64,000 nt of DNA, from NCBI GenBank assembly GCA_016720925.1, contig JADKJR010000038.1:1-64000 (forward strand), written 5' to 3'. The notes beneath the pieces were generated by a model. That model was not told the origin of the DNA, did no database searches, and worked only from the letters and a program-made list of their open reading frames with translations. Shown here piece after piece: positions 25,676 to 35,705 of this stretch (the first letter of the stretch is position 1; each line of letters opens with the position of its first letter). The DNA comes from Betaproteobacteria bacterium (lineage in GTDB: Bacteria > Pseudomonadota > Gammaproteobacteria > Burkholderiales > Usitatibacteraceae). Position numbers and translations under genes: made by a program.

Positions 25676-27457
25676 TTGAATCTCGAGCTCGAACCCGAAA
25701 TCCACGCAACCCTTCCCTTGTCGGTATCGCTTGAGGCAGCGGAGGCTCGCTTGCTGGATCGCACTCACCCGGAGGGCTACCGGATGTTCGATGCTTTGCT
25801 CAGGCGCATGCAAGTGCCGTTGGAGGCGGGGGATGCCCAGATGGCGAGCAACGTGGCGTTGCGGATATGCCAGAAGCTGTATTCCAATGCCCGATCGTTC
25901 GATGCGCTGCCATTTGGCCGGGCCAATCTGGTATTGGCGGAACATGCAAATGATGCGGCGCTGAAGCGCCGTTCGCATACGGCATGCGGATTATTGCTCG
26001 CGGATACCGCTGATATCGCCGGCGCGATCGAGCAGCATATGCACGCACTGAAACTGGCTGCGGCGGTGGACGACACCATCGAGATGAGCCGTATCTGGAA
26101 CAACATTGGTGCTGCATTCATGGTGTCCGGGCGTTTTGCGCTTGCAGTGGGGTGCTATCGACGGGTGCTCACACTTTTGCAATCGCAGCCGGATCCCGTC
26201 TATAGCCGTTATGCCGCACTCACCAATCTCGCGCACTGTCATTATCACCTCGATGAATGGCAGGAAGGGCTGCACTTCGCCGCGAAGGCATTGGCGGAAA
26301 TGACGCCGGAGTTTGGTCAGCAGGACCCGAACGGTGCGCTGTTGCTGCAGCGCAATTGCGTGAAACTGTATCTCGCGACAGGGCGCCTCGACGAAGCACG
26401 CAAGCACGTCGAGGAAGCGGTCCGGATGGCGGAGCGCGCCGGCACGCTGCGGGCTTCGATTGCGGCATCCACCGCGCAGGCTGCGTATGAAATGGCGCGC
26501 GGTGATCACGATCTGGGCCTGACCCGGCTCGATCAGGCGCTGGTGATGTCGCGTGCCGTGCCCGCGACCTTGCGCGACACGCTCGTGACCATCATTCGTG
26601 CCGAAGAAAAGGCCGGATTTCCGGCGCATGCGCTGGTCAGGATGCAGGAGTTGTCGGACCACGTTTACCGCATGGCGATTGGCCAGATTCGCCGCCACGT
26701 CGAACTGGCCGAGCTGGCGCCGGCGTGGAGCCCCAGCACGGAGCAGGCCCTTGAGCAAACCAGGGCGCGTTTGACGGCAAGCCTTTCCGTACCTAGCGAA
26801 CCCGCGGAATGGAAAACCCTGCAACGCCTCGCCGTCGGCGCGGCATTTCGTATCGACAGCTCTGGCTGGCATGGTATTCGTGTCGGGGCGTTGACGCAGG
26901 CGTTGGCACTGGAATACGGCATGTCGCCGATTCAGGCGCTGGAATTCGGACTGGCCGCTGAGCTGCACGATATTGGCATGGCATCCGTCCCTGAGCGTAT
27001 CCTGTCGAAACCGGATGGGCTGAATGAGGTCGAACGTGCCCTCATGCGGAAGCACACCACGGCCGGCGCGGAAATACTCGCGGGTGATCAACATCCGCGG
27101 ATGGTCATCGCCGCCGATATCGCGAATTACCATCACGCGCGCTGGGATGGTGAAGGCTATCCGGCACACGTGGCGGGAGAATCAATCCCGTTGGCCGCGC
27201 GCATGTGCGCGGTCGCGGATGTATATGACACACTGGTGACCGACCGGCCATATCGGATGGCGTGGTCGATGGAAAGTGCGTTGGAAGAATTGCAGCGCGT
27301 GGCCGGATCGCAACTCGATCCGGATCTGGTACGCTGCTTTGAAGTGGTCATTCGCCGTGAATCGGCGAATGAAGGCATAGACCCGTCCGTAGATGGCGGG
27401 CTGAAGAATTTCCAAAAATTGATCGTTGCACTTACAGAGGACAGGGGCTTTCTATGA
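25676..27457 (+). CDS. TPR-repeat protein with C-terminal HD-GYP phosphodiesterase domain
   Basis: 593 residues if the TTG at 25676 is used; an ATG at 25784 is an alternative because no clear ribosome site marks the first. Residues about 40-370 are helical repeats of the MalT/TPR kind. The C-terminal third is an HD-GYP domain: LHDIGMASVPERIL (usual HDIGK, here Met), ILSKPDGLNEVE, ANYHHARWDGEGYP and VADVYDTLVTDRPYRMA. This domain hydrolyses cyclic di-GMP; most ligands are kept. There is no receiver or PAS domain, so the input is probably protein or peptide binding by the TPRs. It overlaps the next gene by four bases. Confidence 0.82.
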   Translation: MNLELEPEIHATLPLSVSLEAAEARLLDRTHPEGYRMFDALLRRMQVPLEAGDAQMASNVALRICQKLYSNARSFDALPFGRANLVLAEHANDAALKRRSHTACGLLLADTADIAGAIEQHMHALKLAAAVDDTIEMSRIWNNIGAAFMVSGRFALAVGCYRRVLTLLQSQPDPVYSRYAALTNLAHCHYHLDEWQEGLHFAAKALAEMTPEFGQQDPNGALLLQRNCVKLYLATGRLDEARKHVEEAVRMAERAGTLRASIAASTAQAAYEMARGDHDLGLTRLDQALVMSRAVPATLRDTLVTIIRAEEKAGFPAHALVRMQELSDHVYRMAIGQIRRHVELAELAPAWSPSTEQALEQTRARLTASLSVPSEPAEWKTLQRLAVGAAFRIDSSGWHGIRVGALTQALALEYGMSPIQALEFGLAAELHDIGMASVPERILSKPDGLNEVERALMRKHTTAGAEILAGDQHPRMVIAADIANYHHARWDGEGYPAHVAGESIPLAARMCAVADVYDTLVTDRPYRMAWSMESALEELQRVAGSQLDPDLVRCFEVVIRRESANEGIDPSVDGGLKNFQKLIVALTEDRGFL

Positions 27458-28419
27458 TGAAAAATTCAATTGTTAACGACAAAGAACTGAAGATGCTGGA
27501 ATTGCTCGCGCAAGGCGGCACGAGCCGATCGATGGCACTGAACATGGGTTTCAAAGAGGGAACGATGCGTGTCTATATGCATCACCTCTACCGAAAGCTG
27601 GGGGTGAATTCCAAGACACGCGCCGTGACCTGGTACCTGGCGAATGTGAGCCGTGATGTCGATGGCAGTCCGGAAGAAGCCACGGTGGCGCGGGGCCCCG
27701 CGGGCGAAGAGACTTTCGGCGATATGGCGTTGCGTACCAGTTTGATGGCTTCGCTCGGGGTCATGAACATGTTCATCGGCGCCTACGGACGCATGTGGGA
27801 AGTAGCGACACGATTGAAGGGGACCACCATTGACAAGGCAACGGATCAAACCCGCCGTACATCACGCTTATTGTGGGAAGCGCTGCTGGCGGGGGATTTT
27901 GCGTTTGGCAAACGCCTGTACGATCGCGGTGTCGTGCCGAAGCTGTTCATCGATTCGCCATCGGATTGCCTGCTGGTGGCCGTCATGCTTCTCATCGGTG
28001 GCTACACAAACGCGGCGGATCAGGTCATCATTCAACTCAAGCGGCGCGAAAAAGGTCGTCTCGGCGTTTCGGCGAGCGAACACAAGATGATTCGTGTACT
28101 GCGTGATGCCGTCAATCCGCACGGTGGAAACAGTGAAAACGCGCTGGCGAGCCTGTATCAAATGGCGTCGGAGAATACCTCTCAGCCGGTATTCAAGCAC
28201 CTGGCGATGACGTCGCTATTCTATGTTTACCGGGACCGTCAGGACCTCGACCGGGCACGTGGCGCCGCCAATGCGATCTTGGCCGAAGCCGAAGGTGTAC
28301 GTAAGCATTTGCAAGCGATGGGGGAAAAGCCGCTTTACAAAGAAGCTTCCCTGCCGGCGCCCGCCGATTTTTCAGCGCCGGAATTGCGCGCGTACATGGA
28401 CAAACTTGCCGTCGCCTAG
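27454..28419 (+). CDS. LuxR-type HTH protein with helical-repeat C-terminus
   Basis: 321 residues. A LuxR/NarL-type helix-turn-helix lies at the N-terminus (about residues 8-60: DKELKMLELLAQGGTSRSMALNMG, then MRVYMHHLYRKLGVNSKTRAV). This is unusual, since the family normally carries it at the C-terminus. The rest is alpha-helical with TPR-like pairs and no enzymatic motif. The start codon overlaps the stop of the TPR-HD-GYP gene, so the two products are probably made in fixed ratio and may work together. Target genes are unknown; the double-glycine peptide and TonB receptors lie next. Confidence 0.75.
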   Translation: MMKNSIVNDKELKMLELLAQGGTSRSMALNMGFKEGTMRVYMHHLYRKLGVNSKTRAVTWYLANVSRDVDGSPEEATVARGPAGEETFGDMALRTSLMASLGVMNMFIGAYGRMWEVATRLKGTTIDKATDQTRRTSRLLWEALLAGDFAFGKRLYDRGVVPKLFIDSPSDCLLVAVMLLIGGYTNAADQVIIQLKRREKGRLGVSASEHKMIRVLRDAVNPHGGNSENALASLYQMASENTSQPVFKHLAMTSLFYVYRDRQDLDRARGAANAILAEAEGVRKHLQAMGEKPLYKEASLPAPADFSAPELRAYMDKLAVA

Positions 28420-28656
28420 TTTAGTTGCCTTCGCGGCTCCCCTCGGGAGAGGGCAAAAGGCGGTTGTGTATTCAGAATTGCCGGGAAGCATTCCCGGCTG
28501 CACGCTCACATGAGCGTGCGTTACCGATCATCCACTGAGTGGCGAAAGCGCGCGAGCCGATTGGTTCGCGCGCCGTTTCATTCGGGGCAACAATTGCCGG
28601 GGCCGCCGCGCTGAATCGCATCGATGGCGCCCGCTGCCGCTCATATCCCGATCGGG

Positions 28657-28815
28657 CTACCAGCACACAACACCTTCGCCGCCGCCTGCCATCGCCAGTT
28701 CCCACTCTTCGAGTGCCGGGAATTCACATTCTTTTCTATCCGCGTGCGATTCGACTTTCGAAAGGCTATTCGCAAATTCGACGGCGTTGACGTTGTTCGC
28801 TTTGATCATGTCCAT
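28657..28815 (-). CDS. 52-residue double-glycine peptide (candidate RiPP or signal precursor)
   Basis: The leader is acidic and ends EFPALEEWELAMAGGG, followed by only EGVVCW before the stop. The ELxxAGG form is that of leader peptides cut by C39-type proteases or exported by peptide ABC transporters. The ATG at 28815 has AAAGGA six bases upstream, an excellent site, and a promoter fits at 28874-28902. Another in-frame ATG two codons on is possible. No processing enzyme or transporter was seen nearby. The neighbours are the HTH/TPR pair and two TonB receptors. Without homologues the gene remains a prediction. Confidence 0.55.
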   Translation of the reverse strand: MDMIKANNVNAVEFANSLSKVESHADRKECEFPALEEWELAMAGGGEGVVCW

Positions 28816-28873
28816 GTGAGTTCCTTTGAGTGTGGGTGGGGTTTGGGGCGCCGCCTGTGCGAGGCCTGACAAC

Positions 28874-28902
28874 ATTATTGCTAAAGTTATTTTTTACCGC
28901 AA
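28874..28902 (-). promoter_or_regulatory. sigma-70-like promoter of the small peptide gene
   Basis: The minus strand reads TTGCGG, a 17-base spacer, then AATAAT. It sits 59 bases before the peptide ATG in a markedly AT-rich patch. Confidence 0.55.
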
Positions 28903-29572
28903 TAGGTATATCACATGCTATATTAGTCGCTTTTTCTCGATGATGTCGACGACACGATCCAGGGCAGGCAATGGGGACGAGGAGACGTGCAATAGTCAGT
29001 AGCTGAGTGCGCAAATCTTCGTATTTGCAGCGCACGCGGGTATGCGCGGGGAAGGCATGCTCGATTCGAGCGAGAGTGAGGCATGGCCGGGACCGACCGC
29101 GGCCTTCTTGACCGTTCCTGCGCGAATGCAAATCGGGTTCAGTGATTTGGCACGGCAACGAAGAGCGCCATTCCACGCGCCTTTCCAGACATTTTTCGCC
29201 TAAAAGGCGCGCCTGCGCTTGAGTTTGATGCACGCAAGCGCTCGGGGATGTGGCTTTCCAATTCCTGTCGTTGCTTACTGTTGCAGGCGTGCAACAAAAA
29301 TATTGGCACGTATCGAAGTTCGGCCATGCCGAATGTATCCGGTGTTATCGCCATTGGCGGTGATATCACAGAAATGCATCGAATATGACCAAACCTGTCC
29401 GCGCGGCATGCATGCGCAATATTCGAAATCGCTTCCGTTTCGAATCGATATAGATCGGTGCAATCCGTCGCCGCGCCTCCGTCGATGATGCGTCCTTGCT
29501 AATCCGCCGGCACTGCACTGTATCGCAGCGCCTACGGACCAACCATTGACCGACCATCACAGGGAGAGATTC
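28903..29572. other. gene-free region upstream of the TonB receptor pair
   Basis: No supported gene. It contains repeat copy 4 (29160-29229) and presumably the promoter of the receptor genes. Confidence 0.5.
29160..29229 (+). repeat. dispersed intergenic palindromic repeat, copy 4
   Basis: GAAGAGCGCCATTCCACGCG, then a GCCTTT...AAAAGGCGC stem, ending GCCTGCGCTTGAGTTTG. It lies between the divergent peptide and TonB receptor genes. Confidence 0.75.
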
Positions 29573-32503
29573 ATGCGCAAGCAAAAGCAGGCAGGCCAAT
29601 CCTTTGCCAGAAAACCCAGTGTCATTGCCACGAGTATTGCGATATCGCTGATGGCGATCCAATCGAGTTACGCGCAGCAAGCTCCTGTGCAGAAAGTTGA
29701 AAGGATCGAGATAACCGGATCGTCGATCAAGCAAATCGCCCAGGAAGGCGCGCTGCCGATTACGACGCTTACCAAGGCAGATATCGAAAAGTCCGGGGCC
29801 ACGTCCGTGACCGACCTGATCCAGATGCTTCCGTCAATGCAGAACTTTGTGCCGGCGGCCAGTTCGGTAAACGGCGGCGGCGCCGGTGTTACGACGGCCG
29901 CATTGCATTCGCTGCCTTCCAAGTACACGCTGGTACTGCTCGATGGGCAGCGAGTGGCACCGCTGGCACTCGGTGCCGTACAAGGCGGCGGGTTCGGCGT
30001 CAATCTTTCAAGCATTCCCATCGGTGCAGTGGAACGCGTGGAAATTCTGACCGACGGCGCCTCGGCGTTATATGGCTCGGACGCGATTGCCGGCGTGGTC
30101 AACTTCATCCTGAAGAAGAACAAGACCGACGGTGAAATTTCCTTGACTTACAACAAGCCGCAGCACCCGGGTGCGGAAAGCTACAACGTCGCAATGAGCA
30201 AGGGTTTTGGCGAACTGTCCAAGGACGGCTTCAACGTATTGTTCGGCTTCAGTTACGACAAACAGGAAAGGCTACGAGCGAGCCAGCGCAAATTCTCGGC
30301 CGTGGGCGCATTTTTCCCGTTTTCGTTCAATGGCACGAATTACATATTCAATCAGGCGACTGCCAATACCGAGCCCGCCAACATTACCTTCAACGCGAGA
30401 CCGAACGCCGGCGGCACCGCAACTGCCTACTCTATAAACCCCTACTACCGTCGCAACGGCAATTGCGGCACATCATTTGCCAACATCATCGCCGACCCGG
30501 TTGCCCTTGGCGCAATCGGCGAATCGTGCCGCTTCAATTACGCGGCGACGGTGGAGAACATCCCGGCATCGGAGCGTTCCAGCGGATTGATGAAAGGCGC
30601 CTTGAAAATCAACGACGACACAACGGCGTGGGCCACTTTGGCTCTGTCGAGCTTCACCATCACGCCGCAATTTGCGCCGGCCGCCCAGCCGTTTCCGCTC
30701 GATGCCGCCACCCGCTTCCCAACGCTGTACAACCAATACATCGTGCCGTACCTGACCGCCAACAATCTGACTTTCACCGGCGCGGCCAGACTGGGTTATC
30801 GTGCCGTGCAAAGCGGGGGCCGCACGGATGAATTCAAGACCGACACCACAATGTTTTCGACCGGCATCGATGGTAGCGCGATGGGTTGGGACTACAAGGC
30901 TAGCGCCACATTTTCGCGAGCCAAATTTACCGATACCGCTGCCGGCGGTTACCTCGATTTCGACAAGCTGAATGCAGCCATCGCCAACGGCACCTACGAT
31001 CCGGTTCTGGGAACGGGCGTGGAAGCCCTCTCGTCGGCCGTGCTGGGTTCGCAACTCACGAAGTCCATATCGGACCTGAATTCACTGCATTTCGGGGCGC
31101 AGCACGACGTGTTCCAGATGGCAGGCGGCACCTCCGTGGTCGCGCTCGGCGTCGATTACTCGACCTTCCATTACAAGGTCGACCCGAGCGATCTGTTTCT
31201 TTCCTCGAGCGGATTCTCTACCCAACCGGCCTCGGCCAACTTCCCGGTGGGCGGTGCTTCGGGCCTCGTGCCGTTCGATGCGAAGCGAACCAACTGGGGT
31301 GTCTACGGCGAGTGGCTGTTTCCCGTTACCAAGCAATTGGACGTGACGGCCTCGGCGCGCTACGACAACTATTCCAAGACGCACAGCAAATTCCAATTCG
31401 GTACCGACCCCGATCCCGTCACCGGTCTGATCAACAAGGCGCCTGATGCCGACGTTGGCAACACATTCAACTCTGCTACCGGCAAAGTGAGCATGCGTTT
31501 CGTTCCCGTTGAGAACGTCTTGCTGCGTGGCTCCTTTGGCACCGGCTTCAAGGCACCGAACATCAGCGACATTGCCGGTGCGCTGGCGTTCAATGGGAGC
31601 ACGGCCGGTAGCTACTCTTGCCCCTTCCCAGGCTCGAACGGCTGTGCCCCAGGTAGCGCCCAGTACGATCTGGTGGCCGGCCCCAATGGACTCTCCGGTG
31701 ATGCCGGTCTGAAGGCGGAAAAATCGACGCAATATTCGTTGGGCCTCCGGGTCGATCCAGTGCCGGGCCTGTCGCTTGGCCTCGATTGGTGGGACGTTAA
31801 GATCAAGAATCAGGTCCTCTCGCAAGGCATTGCGGAACAGGTGGGGTTCGCCAGTCCGCAACAGTACGCGAGCCTGTTCATCAACCCCTACCAGGACCCG
31901 GCCGGATTTACCACCATCGCCTTTCAACAAGTGCCGTTCAACGGCGGCGAAGCGATTTATCAGGGAATTGACTGGGACTTCAGCTACAAGAGCAAGATCC
32001 CGCTGGGTGCCATGGCATTGAACTGGACCGGTACCTACATGATGAAGCAGAAATACAACTTCGGTCCGGGCCTGCCGTTCAATACCAATCTGGGCGTTTT
32101 CGGGCCGGATCAGCAAGTGGTCTTTCGTACCGTCATGAATTTATCCGCGACCTTGCAGACAGGTGCGTTCACCAATACGCTGACGGCGCATTACAAGTCC
32201 GGATATCAGGACACAACTTTCCCCGCCAACACCAGTGTGTTTCTCGCCAAACCGGATGGCTCGTTGGGTGCGTCAGTCGCTTTTTCCGGCCTTCGCGTGC
32301 CCTCGTATACCACCTTCGATTGGCAAACCAAGTTTGCTTGGAACAAGTCATTCTCGGCGATTTTCGGCATAAAGAATCTGCTCGATCGCGATCCGCCGTT
32401 AACGCTGCAAAACGGCGGTGGCGGCAATCAGATTGGTTATGACGGCCGCTATACCGATCCAATCGGGCGTCAGTTTTATCTCACCGGTCAATACAGGTTC
32501 TAG
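29573..32503 (+). CDS. TonB-dependent receptor 1
   Basis: About 976 residues from the ATG at 29573 (GGGAGAGA upstream); an earlier in-frame ATG lacks a site. A signal peptide ends near SSYAQQ. A TonB-box-like stretch (VERIEITGSS) and a plug domain (LPITTLTKADIEKSGATSVTDLIQMLP, GSDAIAGVVNFILKK) precede a barrel ending QFYLTGQYRF. The large size and plug sequence fit receptors that take up carbohydrates, peptides or other larger substrates rather than simple siderophores. No degradation genes adjoin, so the ligand is unknown. A paralogous receptor follows in 84 bases. Confidence 0.88.
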   Translation: MRKQKQAGQSFARKPSVIATSIAISLMAIQSSYAQQAPVQKVERIEITGSSIKQIAQEGALPITTLTKADIEKSGATSVTDLIQMLPSMQNFVPAASSVNGGGAGVTTAALHSLPSKYTLVLLDGQRVAPLALGAVQGGGFGVNLSSIPIGAVERVEILTDGASALYGSDAIAGVVNFILKKNKTDGEISLTYNKPQHPGAESYNVAMSKGFGELSKDGFNVLFGFSYDKQERLRASQRKFSAVGAFFPFSFNGTNYIFNQATANTEPANITFNARPNAGGTATAYSINPYYRRNGNCGTSFANIIADPVALGAIGESCRFNYAATVENIPASERSSGLMKGALKINDDTTAWATLALSSFTITPQFAPAAQPFPLDAATRFPTLYNQYIVPYLTANNLTFTGAARLGYRAVQSGGRTDEFKTDTTMFSTGIDGSAMGWDYKASATFSRAKFTDTAAGGYLDFDKLNAAIANGTYDPVLGTGVEALSSAVLGSQLTKSISDLNSLHFGAQHDVFQMAGGTSVVALGVDYSTFHYKVDPSDLFLSSSGFSTQPASANFPVGGASGLVPFDAKRTNWGVYGEWLFPVTKQLDVTASARYDNYSKTHSKFQFGTDPDPVTGLINKAPDADVGNTFNSATGKVSMRFVPVENVLLRGSFGTGFKAPNISDIAGALAFNGSTAGSYSCPFPGSNGCAPGSAQYDLVAGPNGLSGDAGLKAEKSTQYSLGLRVDPVPGLSLGLDWWDVKIKNQVLSQGIAEQVGFASPQQYASLFINPYQDPAGFTTIAFQQVPFNGGEAIYQGIDWDFSYKSKIPLGAMALNWTGTYMMKQKYNFGPGLPFNTNLGVFGPDQQVVFRTVMNLSATLQTGAFTNTLTAHYKSGYQDTTFPANTSVFLAKPDGSLGASVAFSGLRVPSYTTFDWQTKFAWNKSFSAIFGIKNLLDRDPPLTLQNGGGGNQIGYDGRYTDPIGRQFYLTGQYRF

Positions 32504-32587
32504 CCAGTTCTCGCAATCCCGATTGCCGACAGACGGCCCGGGTATCCTCCGGGCCGCCGAAGAAATTCACTCAAAGGAAAACAAAAA

Positions 32588-35347
32588 ATGCAGGCGAGAA
32601 GAAAGCAGTTAGTCAATTCAATTGCAGCAATCTGTGCACTTGGTGCTGCGGGCGCCACACCTATTGTGATGGCGCAGACAACGCCGGCGGCACAAAGAGT
32701 CGAAAAGATCGAAGTCACCGGGTCCAACATCAAGCGAGTAGATGCCGAAACATCGTCGCCTATTACTATCATCACATCTGAAGACATCAAACGCAGTGGC
32801 GCGACATCCGTGCAAGAACTCCTGAATACGCTGTCGATTTCATCGGGCAGCGCGCTAAGCGATATAGATGGTGGAAATGGATTTTCCCCCGGCAGTGCCA
32901 CGGTGGCGTTGCGTGGCCTTGGCTCCGCTGGAACATTGACACTGATCAACGGCCGTCGAATCAGTCCGGCGGCGTTCAACGACCCGAATATTGGCTCGAC
33001 AATCGTGACGAATCTCAATTCAATTCCGACTGCCGCCATTGAGCGAATTGAAGTTCTGCGGGATGGTGCCTCCGCCATTTACGGCTCCGATGCCATCGCA
33101 GGTGTGGTTAATATCATCTTGCGCAAAGACTTCCAGGGCGCGTTAGTCTCGGGGACTGTTTCGCAGAGCCCAAGAAACGAATTCCTGATAAAGCAGGCGA
33201 GCGTGGCGTTCGGATTTGGTGACATTGCCAAGGATCGCTACAACGTCTTCGGCACTTACGAGCGTTTCGAGCGCGATCCGGTGTTGATTCGAAGCGAGGA
33301 CAACGTCAGTCCGTTCCTGCAAAACACGACCTTCATTCAACGCCGAACCGTGCTGAGTTCACTCTCCTATCCTGGCAATTACTATCGCGAGGGCGTGCGC
33401 GGCAGCGGTATCTTCGGGACATTTCAGGCAGCCCGCGCCGGGTGTCCAGCCAACCTGGTGATTGGGGGTCTGTGCCGTTACAACCAGTGGGATGATCTCG
33501 AGCAAAGTGGCAAATCAATTCGTGACACCGCGTTTGTGCGCGGTACGCTTGACGTCAACCCGAATATTTCCGCATTTGCTGAAGCCAGCTTTTCAAAAGC
33601 AGTCAACACCTTTACAGGCGCACCGATTTCGAGCAACCCCCAGGCGGCGACGTTTTGGCGCGATCCGGCCGGCCAACTCCTGCGTTTCCAGTTGGTATTG
33701 CCGGTCGGGCATCGCGAGAATCCGTTCGCCTTTCCGATTGGCTTGCGCTATCGATGGGTCGACTTGGGTCGGTCAGTAGTAATCAGCAAAACTGAAGACT
33801 CGCGATTGCTCGCCGGGCTGAAAGGAACTGTCGGCGCATGGGACTGGGAATCTTCTTTTCTTTACAACAAAAGCACCTCCGACACTGTCGCTGGCCGTCG
33901 GCTACTCTTTCCTGCCATACAGACTGCCATAAACGATGGGTCTTACCGATTCGATGGGCAGAACAGTCAGGAAGTGATCAATCGGGTCAGCACGTTCACG
34001 ACCAACAAAGGCGAGGGCAGTGCAAAAATCTGGGATATCAAGGGGACTACTGAATTTGGCTCGTTGGCGGGTGGGCCGATTGGGGTCGCGGCAGGCGCTG
34101 AATTCCGCAAGGACAGCATCGTTATCCAACCCGATCAAAACATTGCAGCCGGGAATATTGTTGGCCTTGGCGCCTCCTTTTCAGATGGCACGCGCAACGT
34201 CTCCTCGGCGTACGTGGAAGCGGCGTTGCCGTTAACGCGCAGCCTGGAAGCAACTCTCGCGGCCCGCTATGACCGCTACTCCGACTTCGGCAGCAGCACC
34301 AATCCCAAAATCGGGCTGAAGTGGAAGGCGCTGCCAAATGTGGTGTTTCGCTCCAGTTACTCGACCGGGTTCCGGGCACCGACACTTTCGCAAACGAATC
34401 GATCTGCCATTCGCAGTTTCCAAGCGGTAAACGATCCCATCCGCTGTCCGGTAACAAATACCGATGAAGACTGTGGCCGTATTGGATCCGTCTCTTCGCG
34501 GATCGTGTTCAATCCAAACATCCAGCCGGAAACATCGAGAAACCGCAGCCTTGGCATGGTCTGGGACGTCAGCAAGGATATGAACTTTTCGTTGGATTAT
34601 TTCGACATTCGCCGTGACTCTGAGATTGACCGTTTTTCATCCGGTTTTCAGGTCAACGCGCTCTTCAACGGCGACCAGCGGTTCGCACCCTTTGTCTTCC
34701 GAGACTCAAATCCACTTTCCTGGATACCGGGCGTCCCGAATTCCGGCCCGGTCATTGGCGTTGATCGGGCGTGGTTGAATCTTGGTACATCGCAAATGAC
34801 AGGTGTCGACCTCGAAATGTCTCATCGCGCCAACTTTGGAGAAATGGGCAAAGTGACGAGCACGGCGTCCATGACTTACAACATCAGCGCAAAGGCATCG
34901 CGCGAAAAAGGCGACCCTCTGATTGACTATGTTGGTGGCGTCAACACCGTCACAACTGGAAATGGTTTGCCACGTTTTCGCGGAAACATAGGCTTCAATT
35001 GGGAGCGTGGCGATTGGTCCGCGGGTGCCCGCCTCAATTACATTGGTGGCTGGAACAACTATAGCAGCCAGTTCGATTGTGCAGGCAATTTGGGGGCTGC
35101 CGTCAGCGCTGCCATCCCGGAAGTGTGCCGCACACGTTCCTGGCGTACGGTCGATGTCAATGCGACTTATACCGGAATCAAGAATCTCACCTTGCGTCTG
35201 GTGATCCGAAACTTGACGGATGAGATGCCGCCCTTTGACTACAATGATGTTCTCAACGCTGCCAACGTAACGCTGGGTTATAACCCGCAATTCCACAACG
35301 CGCTGGGGATCTACCCCTCTTTGAGCGCCACTTACAAATTCAAGTGA
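32588..35347 (+). CDS. TonB-dependent receptor 2
   Basis: 919 residues with AAAGGAAAAC before the ATG. Signal peptide (IAAICALGAAGATPIVMAQ), TonB-box-like VEKIEVTGSN, and a plug domain with SPITIITSEDIKRSGATSVQELLNTL and GSDAIAGVVNIILRKD. The long barrel ends LSATYKFK. It is a diverged tandem copy of the preceding receptor, probably in the same transcript but for a different ligand, since the extracellular loop regions share little. A two-component system follows after 358 bases. Confidence 0.88.
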   Translation: MQARRKQLVNSIAAICALGAAGATPIVMAQTTPAAQRVEKIEVTGSNIKRVDAETSSPITIITSEDIKRSGATSVQELLNTLSISSGSALSDIDGGNGFSPGSATVALRGLGSAGTLTLINGRRISPAAFNDPNIGSTIVTNLNSIPTAAIERIEVLRDGASAIYGSDAIAGVVNIILRKDFQGALVSGTVSQSPRNEFLIKQASVAFGFGDIAKDRYNVFGTYERFERDPVLIRSEDNVSPFLQNTTFIQRRTVLSSLSYPGNYYREGVRGSGIFGTFQAARAGCPANLVIGGLCRYNQWDDLEQSGKSIRDTAFVRGTLDVNPNISAFAEASFSKAVNTFTGAPISSNPQAATFWRDPAGQLLRFQLVLPVGHRENPFAFPIGLRYRWVDLGRSVVISKTEDSRLLAGLKGTVGAWDWESSFLYNKSTSDTVAGRRLLFPAIQTAINDGSYRFDGQNSQEVINRVSTFTTNKGEGSAKIWDIKGTTEFGSLAGGPIGVAAGAEFRKDSIVIQPDQNIAAGNIVGLGASFSDGTRNVSSAYVEAALPLTRSLEATLAARYDRYSDFGSSTNPKIGLKWKALPNVVFRSSYSTGFRAPTLSQTNRSAIRSFQAVNDPIRCPVTNTDEDCGRIGSVSSRIVFNPNIQPETSRNRSLGMVWDVSKDMNFSLDYFDIRRDSEIDRFSSGFQVNALFNGDQRFAPFVFRDSNPLSWIPGVPNSGPVIGVDRAWLNLGTSQMTGVDLEMSHRANFGEMGKVTSTASMTYNISAKASREKGDPLIDYVGGVNTVTTGNGLPRFRGNIGFNWERGDWSAGARLNYIGGWNNYSSQFDCAGNLGAAVSAAIPEVCRTRSWRTVDVNATYTGIKNLTLRLVIRNLTDEMPPFDYNDVLNAANVTLGYNPQFHNALGIYPSLSATYKFK

Positions 35348-35705
35348 AAGGAGCAATGACTCGGCAATCGACAGGCACGATGTGAAATCTCTCCAGCCGC
35401 GATGCGCCATACGATGCGAGCCAGCCCACGCCCGGTTTCAACCCGTCGTTCCACAATCCGTATGGCAAGAATTGTGTCGCGACGGCGTCATGCAAGTACA
35501 AGTAAACATCGCATTTGTGCGTGCCGGCGTGCAGGCGGAGCGACATACTCCGCTTGCTTGTTGTGCGCGGGATGCCTTCACAGCCCCTGAGATCGTAGCC
35601 GTGCACGGCGGCTCCCGATCAATCCGATAAACGGTCCGTCACCGGTCGATTCAATTTGTCGCAGTTTGTTGCATTTCGAGTCGTCCGTGGCTGATACGAT
35701 AGCTG
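35348..35705. other. gap between TonB receptor and sensor kinase
   Basis: No supported gene and no clear terminator. It is expected to hold the kinase promoter. Confidence 0.4.

Noticed and set aside
25991..27169. 392-residue minus-strand frame opposite the HD-GYP gene
   Set aside because: Antisense shadow; HD-GYP motifs fix the coding strand.
28480..28580. three GC-rich hairpins as terminators
   Set aside because: None is followed by a T-run on either strand.
31082..32116. 344-residue minus-strand frame opposite TonB receptor 1
   Set aside because: Antisense shadow without motifs.
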